Below are positions 50,236 through 58,439 of a DNA stretch of 64,000 nucleotides, one piece after another. The position numbers and the translations under genes were made by a program. The DNA comes from Clostridiales bacterium (lineage in GTDB: Bacteria; Bacillota; Clostridia; Christensenellales; UBA1242): NCBI GenBank assembly GCA_003522085.1, contig DPGI01000009.1, forward strand, positions 81,422 through 145,421. Direction: 5' to 3'. Each line of letters begins with the position of its first letter. Position 1 is the stretch's first letter. A model generated the notes under the pieces. It searched no databases, had not been told where the DNA came from, and saw nothing but the letters and a program-made list of their open reading frames with translations.

Positions 50236-50256
50236 ATGTGGAAATGTGGATAACTT
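50236..50256 (-). repeat. DnaA-box repeat unit 1
   Basis: The unit ATGTGGAAATGTGGATAACTT (copied at 50331-50351) contains TGTGGATAA (50245-50253), the complement of the perfect DnaA box TTATCCACA, preceded by TGTGGAAA (weaker box). TTATCC follows directly in this copy. Confidence 0.75.
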
Positions 50257-50330
50257 ATCCAAAATTGCCCACACAGACCCCATAAACCGTCATAATGCAT
50301 AAAAATAAGCCGTTTTGCATAAATATTTAC

Positions 50331-50351
50331 ATGTGGAAATGTGGATAACTT
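50331..50351 (-). repeat. DnaA-box repeat unit 2
   Basis: Second copy of the 21-bp unit with perfect DnaA box TGTGGATAA at 50340-50348, 95 bp (about nine helical turns) from the first. Abuts the branched hairpin. Confidence 0.75.
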
Positions 50352-50428
50352 TTGCACTTTAAAATCTGCGATTTTTGTATGCTGTCAGCATGCGCGACTG
50401 CTTTCAAGCATCCGCTAAAGTGCAAAAG
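50349..50428. repeat. Branched hairpin element (13-bp outer stem)
   Basis: CTTTTGCACTTTA (50349-50361) and TAAAGTGCAAAAG (50416-50428) are perfect complements. Between them are ATGCTG-T-CAGCAT (50379-50391) and TGCTT-TC-AAGCA. No U-tract. Confidence 0.7.
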
Positions 50429-50716
50429 ATTTCGCTTCGTCGCGAATGCCCTTGCAAGCAAGCATGCCGCTCCTCGCGATAACTTTTCCTCTTCGTTTGA
50501 GAGACTTAAAAACAATATAAAATTTTATATGTTGCTTTTAAATATGTTGGTGGACGCAAAAGATTTCGTTACGTTTAATTGTCCTAAAATCACAGAACTT
50601 TAAAAAGGCGTTGTAAACGTGATTCGATTTTAATGTGCTTTGCCGAAAAAGTAAAAAGCGAAAATTGATATAAAATTTTTTTATGGAAAACATTGCATAT
50701 ATGTATTTCAAATAAG

Positions 50717-50747
50717 AAATTGTCAAAGTTTAAACGATTGACAATTT
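50717..50747. promoter_or_regulatory. Inverted repeat overlapping the hisS -35: operator or terminator
   Basis: AAATTGTCAA (50717-50726) and TTGACAATTT (50738-50747) are perfect arms with an 11-base loop, followed by more T residues. The right arm contains the hisS -35. It could be a repressor operator or the terminator of an upstream transcript. Confidence 0.55.
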
Positions 50748-50766
50748 TTTTTGTATGCGATAAACT
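50738..50766 (+). promoter_or_regulatory. Promoter of hisS-tmk-uvrC
   Basis: Perfect TTGACA (50738-50743), 17-bp spacer, TAAACT (50761-50766), then AAAAGGA and the ATG at 50790. Confidence 0.65.
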
Positions 50767-50789
50767 TATCTCGATAAAAGGACACAAAA

Positions 50790-52082
50790 ATGAACAATAA
50801 AATTATGCCTAGAAAGTTGGCAGGATTTTGGGAACTTGAGCCCGAAAAAGAAATGCTTTTTGAAGAAATGATTGACAAAATTAAATCTGTTTTTGCCAAA
50901 CATTGTTTCATGCCGCTTGACACTCCTGCAATGGAACTTTCTGAGATTTTGCTTGCTAAAAGTGGCGGCGATGTAGACAAAGAGGTTTATCGTTTTACAA
51001 AAGGTTCGACAGATGCGTGCCTTAGATATGACTTGACCGTTCCACTTGCTCGTTTTGTGGCTGCAAATGAAAACAATCTCGCGTTTCCTTTTAAGCGCTT
51101 TCAAATAGGAAAGGTTTATCGCGGAGAACGTCCTCAAAAAGGAAGATTTAGAGAATTTTATCAATGCGACGCAGACGTGATTGGCGATGGCGAGCTTTCA
51201 CTTGTAAATGATGCTGAGTGTGTAAAACTTTATAAAGATGTTTTTGATGAGTTTAATCTTAAAGGACAAGTTAAAGTAAGCAACCGCAAGGTTTTGTTTG
51301 GGCTTGCAAAGGCTCTCGGGCTTGAAGAAAAGTTTGGAGATATTGCAATTATTATGGACAAACTTGACAAGATTGGCGAGCAAAATGTTGAAGAACAACT
51401 TTCAGAAATTGGCTGCTCAAATACTGATGCGGAAAAACTGATTAAACTTACCAAAATATCAGGCTATGAAGATGCGATTGAAAAAGCGAGCTGCCTTTCA
51501 AATGATGAAGAATTTGTCTGCGGACTTAACGAACTTAAAAACGTTGTAAGCTATGTGCGCGCAATGGGACTGGGCGAAGATGACTTCGTGTTGGATTTTG
51601 GGGTTATTCGTGGACACAACTATTACACCGGAACAGTTTTTGAAGCATATGTTGACGGTTGCTCGGGGGCTGTAGGTGGCGGCGGAAGATACGAAAATCT
51701 TGCAGAATATTTTACAGACCGCAAATTGCCAGGCGTTGGAATGAGCATTGGCATGAGCAGATTGTTTGACTATCTTGACCAAAGCGGATATTTCGGCGAC
51801 GAAGTTAAATCTGCTACGCAAGTGGCAATAATTCCATTGGGCGACACGTTGCTTGACTGCTTGAATACTTGCGCTAAACTGCAAGCAAATGGAGTTAAGG
51901 CAGAAGTGTTTGCCGAAAACAAAAGTTTTAAGTCAAAGATGAAAGAAGCAAATCGCAAGCGTGCAAGCTATGCTCTTATCATGGGCGAAGACGAAGTTAA
52001 AAATTGTGTGTTTGCATTAAAAAACATGAGCACGGGCGAACAAGAATCTTTGACGGAACAACAATTATTAAATAAATTTTAA
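50790..52082 (+). CDS. hisS: Histidyl-tRNA synthetase
   Basis: Class II synthetase of 430 aa that charges tRNA-His. Motif 2 is RFQIGKVYRGERPQKGRFREFYQCDADVIG, with the HisRS-specific segments LDFGVIRGHNYYTGTVFEAY (HisA loop) and AVGGGGRYENLAEYF, and motif 3 GVGMSIGMSRL. The C-terminal anticodon-binding domain (VAIIPLGDTLLDCLNTCAKL) is complete, so it is not the HisZ paralogue. The N-terminus (KLAGFWELEPEKEMLFEEMI) is slightly unusual where most have KGTxDxxP. First gene of a compact hisS-tmk-uvrC operon. No T-box was found in the leader, which is short. Confidence 0.96.
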   Translation: MNNKIMPRKLAGFWELEPEKEMLFEEMIDKIKSVFAKHCFMPLDTPAMELSEILLAKSGGDVDKEVYRFTKGSTDACLRYDLTVPLARFVAANENNLAFPFKRFQIGKVYRGERPQKGRFREFYQCDADVIGDGELSLVNDAECVKLYKDVFDEFNLKGQVKVSNRKVLFGLAKALGLEEKFGDIAIIMDKLDKIGEQNVEEQLSEIGCSNTDAEKLIKLTKISGYEDAIEKASCLSNDEEFVCGLNELKNVVSYVRAMGLGEDDFVLDFGVIRGHNYYTGTVFEAYVDGCSGAVGGGGRYENLAEYFTDRKLPGVGMSIGMSRLFDYLDQSGYFGDEVKSATQVAIIPLGDTLLDCLNTCAKLQANGVKAEVFAENKSFKSKMKEANRKRASYALIMGEDEVKNCVFALKNMSTGEQESLTEQQLLNKF

Positions 52083-52102
52083 GTTTTATAGCGAGGTTTA
52101 TT

Positions 52103-52759
52103 ATGCTGATCACTATTGAGGGTGTGGATTGCTCGGGGAAAGAGACGCAATCTAATATTTTGGCGGAAAGATTAAGAAAAGAGGGCAAAACTGTTGCTAA
52201 ATATTCTTTTCCTTTCTATTCTTCTCCAACAGGGCGAATTGTTGGCAGACCTTATCTTGGCAAAGACAACAATTCATATTTTGAAGAAGGCGCTTCTCAT
52301 GTAGATCCATACGTGGCCTCGCTTTATTTTGCAGCAGATAGAAAATACAACGAAAAGATTATTGAAGATGCGCTTAAAAATAACGATTATGTCATTTTGG
52401 ATCGTTACATTTATTCAAACATGGCGCATCAAGGTTGCAAACTTAAAGAAAACGAGCAAGATGAGTTTTTTAACTTTATTTCAAAACTTGAATTTGACTT
52501 GCTCAAACTTCCAAAACCTGACATTGCGTTCTTTTTGTATTTACCTGTCGATCTTGTTAAGATTTTGAAACAAAACCGCAAAGAACGTGAAGATGATCAT
52601 GAAAAAGATGCAAATTATCTTTTAAATGCGGAAAAAACATATAAGAAGCTTGCGAAAGAATGTTCGTTTACCGAAATTGATTGCTTTAAGGGCGACCAAA
52701 TTCGAAGCGTTGATGACATCGCAAACGAAATTTATAGCTACGTAAAAAATGAACGATAG
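52103..52759 (+). CDS. tmk: Thymidylate kinase
   Basis: Phosphorylates dTMP to dTDP. At 218 aa: P-loop IEGVDCSGKETQ (residues 5-16, with Cys where many have Gly), YSFPFYSSPTG (dTMP-binding FP), DRYIYSNMAHQG (the DRY motif plus the conserved Ser/Gln-like region) and a lid with KQNRKEREDDHE. The GVDxSGKxTQ motif is of the longer type seen in several Clostridia. The start ATG is preceded by AGCGAGG. Its 3' end overlaps uvrC by 11 bp. It continues the dNTP theme (nrdD, dut) but in a separate operon. Confidence 0.93.
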   Translation: MLITIEGVDCSGKETQSNILAERLRKEGKTVAKYSFPFYSSPTGRIVGRPYLGKDNNSYFEEGASHVDPYVASLYFAADRKYNEKIIEDALKNNDYVILDRYIYSNMAHQGCKLKENEQDEFFNFISKLEFDLLKLPKPDIAFFLYLPVDLVKILKQNRKEREDDHEKDANYLLNAEKTYKKLAKECSFTEIDCFKGDQIRSVDDIANEIYSYVKNER

Positions 52760-54563
52760 AATTGCGCGAAAATTAAAAATGTTGCCTTTGTCAAGTGGCG
52801 TTTATGTGATGAGAAATTCAAACGGCACTGTCATTTATGTTGGCAAAGCAAAAGTGCTTAAAAATCGCGTAAGTCAATATTTTAGAAATTCACCAAAACC
52901 TATTAAGGTTCAAGCGATGGTTGACAACATTGACGACTTTGAATATTTTATCACAGCCTCCGAGCGCGACGCGTTGGCGCTTGAAAGCAACCTTATAAAA
53001 AAATATCAACCGCATTACAACATTTTGCTTAAAGACGGGAAGGCATTTCCTTACATTGCGATCAACATGAATGAGCCTTTTCCGAAATTGCAAATATTGC
53101 GCAAGGTGGGCAAAAAAGGTTACAAATATTTTGGGCCATATTTTGCGGGATTGAATGCAGGTGAAATTGTAAAAACCGCAAACAGCGCGTTTGGACTTAG
53201 AACTTGCAATAATAAAATCACGGACACGTCACGCGCAAAACGTGAGTGTCTTAACTTTTTCTTGGGATTGTGCAGCGCGCCATGCACGAAACAAGTTTCG
53301 CGAGAAGAATATGCGCAGAGACTTAAAAAAGCAATCAACTTTTTAAGCGGCAACGATGATGAAATCGAGCAAGTTTTAACTCAGAAAATGAAGCAGGCCG
53401 CCGACAACGAAAATTTTGAAAGTGCGCTTATGTATCGCGACAGATTAAAGATGGTTGAAAAACTTAAACAGCGTGTTGTGGCGAACATGCCAAAAGATGT
53501 TGATAAAGACGTTTTTGCTTATTTTTCAGATGGGCTTAACGGCGTGCTTACGGCTATGGTTGTGCGCGGCGGGAAAATTTTGGGCGTGATGAATTATCCT
53601 ACTGAAGATGCCAGCATTGAAGAAGGGCAAACAATGTTCAACTTTTTGCTGCAATATTATCAAAATATGATTGTTCCAAATGAAATCGTGGTCAGTCACA
53701 CCGTAGACGACGAAGAAATGTTGTTTGAACAACTGGGCAAGAAGACGAAAATCATAACCAATCCCAAAGGCATCAATTTGTCGCTATTAAAAATGGCGGA
53801 GGCTAATGCCAAAGATTATTTGGAAAAACACATAGAAAAAGAGAAGATTAAATTTTCAAATACTTTTGGCGCACTTGAAAAATTGCAACAGACGCTTGGA
53901 CTGCCAAGACTCCCAATGCGAATGGAGTGCTATGATATTTCGCATATCAGCGGAACAAACAAGGTTGCGTCAATGGTTGTTTTTAAAGCCGGCGAGTCTT
54001 CAAAAAAAGATTATCGCAAGTTTATAATTAAAACCGTAAAGGGTTCAAACGATTTTGCTTCGTTGCAAGAAACGTTAAAAAGGCGACTCGCAAGACTTAA
54101 AAGCGGAGATGGAGAAAGTTTTAAAGAAACGCCAGATCTGCTTGTAATCGACGGAGGGAAGGGTCAACTTTCGTCGTGCCAAGAAATTTTGCATGAAAGC
54201 GGCCTTGATATTCCTATGATTTCGCTTGCAAAAAGAATTGAAGAAGTTTTTGTTCCTGGACAAAGCGAACCAATTTTGCTTAAACCACACAGCGCCGAAC
54301 TTAAACTTTTGCAACGCATAAGAGATGAAGCGCATAGATTTGCCATTACTTTCCATAGGCAAACGCGCGGCAAACAACAAACACATTCGCTTTTGGAAGA
54401 TATACCTGGGCTTGGCCCTAAAAAGGCGCAAGCGCTTTTGACGGCATTTGAAAATGTTGAGCAAATAAAAAAGGCAAGCGTTGAAGAACTTATGATAGTG
54501 CCTGGAATTCATGAGACGCTGGCCCTAGAAATTTACAAACATTTTAGAAAAGAAGAAGAATAA
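52749..54563 (+). CDS. uvrC: Excinuclease ABC subunit C
   Basis: UvrC makes both incisions around a UvrB-bound DNA lesion. At 604 aa it has all four parts: an N-terminal GIY-YIG nuclease (SSGVYVMRNSNGTVIYVGKAKVLKNRVSQYF, about 16-46), the Cys-rich segment (RECLNFFLGLCSAPCTKQVSREEY, iron-sulfur-type Cys), a UVR domain that binds UvrB (NENFESALMYRDRLKMVEKL), the RNase H-like endonuclease with MECYDISHISGTNKVASMVVF and DLLVIDGGKGQL, and C-terminal helix-hairpin-helix repeats (LLEDIPGLGPKKAQALLTAF). It overlaps tmk by 11 bp; uvrA and uvrB are not in the window. Confidence 0.97.
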   Translation: MNDRIARKLKMLPLSSGVYVMRNSNGTVIYVGKAKVLKNRVSQYFRNSPKPIKVQAMVDNIDDFEYFITASERDALALESNLIKKYQPHYNILLKDGKAFPYIAINMNEPFPKLQILRKVGKKGYKYFGPYFAGLNAGEIVKTANSAFGLRTCNNKITDTSRAKRECLNFFLGLCSAPCTKQVSREEYAQRLKKAINFLSGNDDEIEQVLTQKMKQAADNENFESALMYRDRLKMVEKLKQRVVANMPKDVDKDVFAYFSDGLNGVLTAMVVRGGKILGVMNYPTEDASIEEGQTMFNFLLQYYQNMIVPNEIVVSHTVDDEEMLFEQLGKKTKIITNPKGINLSLLKMAEANAKDYLEKHIEKEKIKFSNTFGALEKLQQTLGLPRLPMRMECYDISHISGTNKVASMVVFKAGESSKKDYRKFIIKTVKGSNDFASLQETLKRRLARLKSGDGESFKETPDLLVIDGGKGQLSSCQEILHESGLDIPMISLAKRIEEVFVPGQSEPILLKPHSAELKLLQRIRDEAHRFAITFHRQTRGKQQTHSLLEDIPGLGPKKAQALLTAFENVEQIKKASVEELMIVPGIHETLALEIYKHFRKEEE

Positions 54564-54592
54564 AAAAACGACTTAAATTAAGTCGTTTTTTG
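54564..54592 (+). terminator. Intrinsic terminator of hisS-tmk-uvrC
   Basis: AAAAAACGACTT, 5-base loop, AAGTCGTTTTTT. The stem begins one base after the uvrC stop; symmetric. Confidence 0.88.
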
Positions 54593-54734
54593 TTGTTATC
54601 GTTTATTTTTTTGTTGTTTCGCCATTACTTTTAGTTTTTAATATTTTGGGGAGCATTAAAATATTATGAAAATTTTCATAAAATGTGATATACTTATTTT
54701 AGATGAGCTAAAAAACTTGTCTGGGGGAGATTTT

Positions 54735-56045
54735 ATGAAAAGTAAAAAACTTATGATTGGTGCGGCTATCGCATTAAGTGCGGCATTGTTTGTTCCCGCT
54801 GCTGTTTGTTTGGCAGGTTGCGGCGCAGAAAAGCCTCAGCTTATCGGACTTAGCGCAGAAAAGAACGGAAAAAACCTTACCGATTCTATTATGCCCGAAA
54901 ACTATGCGCAGTATGGAATATATAAATTTGGAGAAGGGATTCCTGATTGGAACTTTACTATATATGCAAATTACAGCGACAATTCAAAAAAGGTTGTTGA
55001 TTTTAGTCAGTGCCAAGTGACATACGCTTACCAAAATAGCGAAGAACCCGTAGAAATTAAAGCATCAGACTTTCCGCCATCTATTTATAACGTCGGAGCA
55101 TATTATGTAAACATTGAATACCAAGGTATGAAAATGAAAGTCTATTCAATAATTGAAGCATCAACCGAATTGCCATATTCGATGTTTGTTTCACTTAATT
55201 CATGGCAATACAGCCATGAAAATAGCGTTGATGTGTTGGTTACTAGTTTAGACGAAAGTGTGCCACATACCATTTTTGTAATATCGAAACAAGATTATGA
55301 CAACGCATTAAACTCAGCAAATTTTGAATCTGAAATGGAGAATGCTTCAGAACCTTATTATAAAAACATGAGACTTAAACCTGGTCAATATTATTTTTAT
55401 GCTTTCATTCCAGCGCATGGTAACTATGCTTCTGGATATACAAAAATAAGCCACCTTGTAACGGTTGAAAAAGGTGTGTTGACATATAATTTTAATGAAA
55501 AAGCATCGGCATCATATGAATACAACTATTATGGGAAAATGGGAGATATCCAACTTGGCGAAGTTGCAATCAATGCGGGCTGCACAATTACAAACTGGGC
55601 AGACGAAGAAGTCGAAGGAAGATTTGAATGGACTGACCCAACTGAAATGGTAAACTCAAACTCAACAGGATTAAGACAAGTTATTTTCGTTCCTGACAAA
55701 GTTGATGGCGTTGAAGTTTATGAAACATTAAACGTTAGCACAATCGACCTTGAAGGCTCAATTAAAAAAGGCAATGTTTACTTGCCAAATTTGATTGAAA
55801 CAGAAATCACTTACGACGGCCAAAATCACGAAATTAAAATTAAAGATTATGGAATTGGCAATGTGGTTTTGATCAACGGCGAGAGAACAACATTAGACGA
55901 TGACGGCGTGCTTGCAACAGTTAAAGAAAAAGGAATTTACACATTTGAAATCGGCCTTTTAGATAAAGATAACTTCCAATGGTGGCGTTCTGACAACCAA
56001 GCATTAGGTTCAGGCGACATCACTTTAACATTTGAAGTAAAATAA
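54735..56045 (+). CDS. Lipoprotein with Ig/YDG-like repeat, unknown
   Basis: A 436-aa lipoprotein with signal peptide and clear lipobox LAGC (MKSKKLMIGAAIALSAALFVP then CLAGC). The start is fixed by GGGGGAGA; an upstream in-frame ATG at 54666 is rejected for lack of a site. The secreted part is beta-rich and Tyr-rich. The last 90 residues match the repeating YDG/MBG-type Ig-like pattern (EITYDGQNHEIKI ... VVLINGERTTLDDDG ... KGIYTFEIGLLDKDNFQWW), common in Bacillota surface proteins. A related fold may occur in the giant protein. Function unknown; surface binding is likely. Single gene with its own terminator. Confidence 0.83.
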   Translation: MKSKKLMIGAAIALSAALFVPAAVCLAGCGAEKPQLIGLSAEKNGKNLTDSIMPENYAQYGIYKFGEGIPDWNFTIYANYSDNSKKVVDFSQCQVTYAYQNSEEPVEIKASDFPPSIYNVGAYYVNIEYQGMKMKVYSIIEASTELPYSMFVSLNSWQYSHENSVDVLVTSLDESVPHTIFVISKQDYDNALNSANFESEMENASEPYYKNMRLKPGQYYFYAFIPAHGNYASGYTKISHLVTVEKGVLTYNFNEKASASYEYNYYGKMGDIQLGEVAINAGCTITNWADEEVEGRFEWTDPTEMVNSNSTGLRQVIFVPDKVDGVEVYETLNVSTIDLEGSIKKGNVYLPNLIETEITYDGQNHEIKIKDYGIGNVVLINGERTTLDDDGVLATVKEKGIYTFEIGLLDKDNFQWWRSDNQALGSGDITLTFEVK

Positions 56046-56064
56046 AAATTTATAAACCAAGCAA

Positions 56065-56100
56065 AAAATGCAAAACGATAGGTTTTGCATTTTCTTTTTT
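56065..56100. terminator. Intrinsic terminator after the lipoprotein gene
   Basis: AAAATGCAAAAC (56065-56076), 5-base loop, GTTTTGCATTTT (56082-56093), then CTTTTTT. Confidence 0.85.
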
Positions 56101-56106
56101 AGCAAT

Positions 56107-56135
56107 AAAAAATTCAGCAAAAGTGCTGAGTTTTT
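56107..56135 (-). terminator. Terminator of tRNA-Arg
   Basis: Minus strand: TCAGCA/TGCTGA stem with 4-base loop, flanked by A and T runs, immediately after the CCA end. Confidence 0.82.
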
Positions 56136-56211
56136 TGGTGCACCCATCAGGGCTCGAACCTGAAATAAAAGTTCCGTAGACTTTCGTGATATCCATTTCA
56201 CTATGGGTGCA
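56136..56211 (-). tRNA. tRNA-Arg (ACG anticodon)
   Basis: A 76-nt tRNA with encoded CCA. The acceptor TGCACCC/GGGTGCA is complementary. Anticodon stem AAAGT/ACTTT with loop CTACGGA gives ACG (inosine-modified, reads CGN). The T-arm is TCAGG-TTCGAGC-CCTGA. The D-stem is a little weak (GTG/CAC). Has its own promoter and terminator. Confidence 0.96.
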
Positions 56212-56229
56212 TTAGTTAAGACTGCCGTT

Positions 56230-56258
56230 AGTATAGCAAATATTTTGCAAAATGTAAA
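56230..56258 (-). promoter_or_regulatory. Promoter of tRNA-Arg
   Basis: Minus strand: TTTACA (56258-56253), 17-bp spacer, TATACT (56235-56230), 19 bp before the tRNA. Confidence 0.75.
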
Positions 56259-56354
56259 CATATTTTAGTGTTTTTCTTGTTTTTTTAATAAAAAAATGGT
56301 AAAATTTACACGTTTAATAAAAATAAAAAATATACTGACTAGACGGGAGCTGAA

Positions 56355-57314
56355 ATGGAAAAACAAAAAGTAATTATTGATACAGACCCTGGCGTAGACG
56401 ACAGCGCTGCAATTATTCTTTCGCTTTATGACGAAAAATTGGATATTGTGCTTATCAGCACAGTAAGTGGGAATGTTGGAATCGACATGACAACTCGTAA
56501 CGCTTTGCACTTGTTGGAACTTTTTAAAAGAACAGATATTCCACTTGTTCGCGGGGCGGCAAGGCCAATGGTTCGTGAACCAAAAAATGCAACATACATG
56601 CACCAAAAGTTTGGTATGGGCGGATATGTTCCACCGGAAACAGTTGCTTTAAAACCTGTAAGCGATGACGTTGTTGAACAACTATATGAGACAATCAAGA
56701 AAAATAAAAACGACATCAGTCTCATCGTTTTAGGTCCACACACCAACATTGGCAATCTTATCACAAAACACCCCGACGTTGTGGGAATGATTTCGCATAT
56801 TTACTGCGAAGGCTGTTCACTCAATGGATATGAAGAGGGGGAAGACAGGTGGATTACTCACCTTTCATTTAATGTTTCAAGCGATCCTGAAGCGTTTAAA
56901 ATTACAACTCAAAGCGGAATTCCTATGACTATCGTTCCTTCAAAAGCGGGAAGAGAAATGGCAAACTTTACTGAACAACAAGTTTATGATATGGCAAAAA
57001 TAAACGACACGGGAAAATTTCTTTCAACAATGTATAGCGGATATTGGGAAAGATTTTATGAAGATAAGCGCGTCGCAACAAACGACACGTGCGCAGTGCT
57101 TGCTTGCCGCAATCCAGAATTTTTCAAAACCGCGAAAATTAAAATTGATGTCGATTTAGTTGAAGAACCCGGCAAAACAACAATTCACCAAGTCAAAGAC
57201 AGCAACATCGAACTTGTTGTCGGTGTTGACAAACAAAAACTCCATAAATTCTATTTTGACGCAATCAAAAAAATGGACGGGTTTAAACTTGATATTTTTA
57301 ATGAAAATAAATAA
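56355..57314 (+). CDS. Inosine-uridine-preferring nucleoside hydrolase family protein
   Basis: A 319-aa protein of the IunH family that cleaves ribonucleosides to base and ribose. The calcium-binding signature DTDPGVDD is at residues 9-16, VSGNVGIDMTTRNAL follows and LVRGAARPM is conserved. Downstream, LGPHTNIGNLI, FNVSSDPEAFKIT (with the typical Asn and Asp) and TNDTCAVLACRNPEFF (the catalytic-region Asp near the end) are present. The exact base preference cannot be read. ACGGGAG serves as Shine-Dalgarno. Single gene with its own terminator; a salvage role is likely. Confidence 0.92.
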   Translation: MEKQKVIIDTDPGVDDSAAIILSLYDEKLDIVLISTVSGNVGIDMTTRNALHLLELFKRTDIPLVRGAARPMVREPKNATYMHQKFGMGGYVPPETVALKPVSDDVVEQLYETIKKNKNDISLIVLGPHTNIGNLITKHPDVVGMISHIYCEGCSLNGYEEGEDRWITHLSFNVSSDPEAFKITTQSGIPMTIVPSKAGREMANFTEQQVYDMAKINDTGKFLSTMYSGYWERFYEDKRVATNDTCAVLACRNPEFFKTAKIKIDVDLVEEPGKTTIHQVKDSNIELVVGVDKQKLHKFYFDAIKKMDGFKLDIFNENK

Positions 57315-57352
57315 TTAAAACATTAAAAGAAAATAATCACATAAAAATAAAT

Positions 57353-57379
57353 AAAAAAGCGAGAAAATCTCGCTTTTTT
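57353..57379. terminator. Bidirectional terminator
   Basis: AAAAAAGCGAGA (57353-57364), 3-base loop, TCTCGCTTTTTT (57368-57379). Shared by the nucleoside hydrolase gene and the convergent 57.5-58.3 kb gene. Confidence 0.87.
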
Positions 57380-57450
57380 GTTGTTTTGAGTTCGTTTATA
57401 AAATTTTGCGTGAAATGATGCAGTTATGTTTTTAATTTTAATTGAGGCTT

Positions 57451-58287
57451 TTAGGCAACTGTTTTTTCAACTACAAAATAATTTACGCCGTCTGTGGTTT
57501 CAAAATTGAAATCGGTTGCGCCAACATCTTTTAAAGAGAGAGCGAAGCCTTTGTTTTCTTCTGTTCCAATTAAGCCGTCAATGAATGGCTTTGCAACTCT
57601 TTCGCACAAAGTTTTCGCGTCGCCACATTTTAAGAACGCGTCGATTGTTTTTATAAAGCTTTCGGTCTGCTTTGCGTCAAGGTTGTTTATTTCAAGGCTT
57701 TTACCTGTAAGAGTATAGGTAAATGGGCTTTCGCCTTTTTGGATTGTTACGGTTGCTGAAACATAAAGGGTTGATGGGATACGTTTGCCAATGATGTTGA
57801 GCGGGAATGAACTAAACTTTTCTTTGAGTGAAGATGCATCAATTTTTGCGACGATGTTGACGTCTGATTTTACGTTTGTTTCGACTTCGCTGAATTTAAC
57901 TTGTAAAATGTCAAAACCAAGGTCGTTGCCGCCGATATTTACTTTTGGACTGTTGCTAGATTCTAAAATAATTTTTAAAAGTGCGCCCACTTGTTTGTCA
58001 GTCAGTTTTAATGTACCTTTCATAGGAACGGCTGAAGACATTTTATATCCATCTTCTGCCGAATACGTGATAAGGTTTTCAAGCTGAGCGTTGATTGACG
58101 CTTGAGCCGACGCTTTGTCTTCCTCTGTGATGATGTTGTCAAACTTTTTTTCTTCATTAACTGTTTGGTTTAATGTTTTAATTTGCGATATTGTTGCAAA
58201 GACGTTGATGTCATATTTAACCTTTAAGAATATGCAAGCGCCACCAAAAGACAAGACCGTCGTTATTACAATTCCTAGAATCCACAA
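57451..58287 (-). CDS. Membrane-anchored protein, unknown; start codon uncertain
   Basis: From TTG at 58287 the product is 278 aa, but the open frame continues upstream and encodes a typical basic leader (about KKERKRKPWWARFLL) before the membrane span (WILGIVITTVLSFGGACIFL). That frame has no ATG, GTG or TTG, although an AAGGAG Shine-Dalgarno lies at 58341-58336. Either a non-canonical start is used, the start was lost, or the sequence has an error. The external domain is Lys/Ser-rich and mixed (KMSSAVPMKGTLKLTDKQVGALLKIIL; ITKTIDAFLK-type helices) with no recognised family. Confidence 0.7.
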   Translation of the reverse strand: MWILGIVITTVLSFGGACIFLKVKYDINVFATISQIKTLNQTVNEEKKFDNIITEEDKASAQASINAQLENLITYSAEDGYKMSSAVPMKGTLKLTDKQVGALLKIILESSNSPKVNIGGNDLGFDILQVKFSEVETNVKSDVNIVAKIDASSLKEKFSSFPLNIIGKRIPSTLYVSATVTIQKGESPFTYTLTGKSLEINNLDAKQTESFIKTIDAFLKCGDAKTLCERVAKPFIDGLIGTEENKGFALSLKDVGATDFNFETTDGVNYFVVEKTVA

Positions 58288-58439
58288 AAGAAATCTTGCC
58301 CACCAAGGTTTTCTTTTTCTTTCTTTCTTAAGGTTCTCCTTAAATCCAATATATCATACTTGCAATTAAATTAAAAGAAAATTTTTTAAAAAAAATGACA
58401 TGGCGATTAAAAACGCAGCAAAAACAGCATAATATTTTT

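Larger units (their letters stand above)
50103..50789. other. 687-bp gene-free region with DnaA boxes and inverted repeats
   Basis: No supported gene: the short frames here lack Shine-Dalgarno sites and recognisable products. It holds a 21-bp direct repeat containing DnaA boxes, a branched hairpin (50349-50428), a TTCGC/GCGAA and TTGC/GCAA hairpin run (50430-50480), a repeated GCAAAAGATTTCG word (50422-50434 and 50557-50569), and the hisS promoter with an inverted repeat. Listed separately below. I see no rnpB, ssrA or ffs features. Confidence 0.7.

Noticed and set aside
50103..50603. Several 60-85-codon frames on both strands
   Set aside because: No ribosome sites, no membrane or domain pattern, and they cross the inverted repeats and DnaA boxes.
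50683..50715. Ten-codon frame as a histidine leader peptide for hisS
   Set aside because: It contains no His codons and lies upstream of the likely promoter.
50103..50789. Main replication origin at the DnaA boxes
   Set aside because: Only two perfect boxes, no dnaA or dnaN next to it, and the rsmG-parAB block points to an origin left of the window. Kept as a possible DnaA-binding site.
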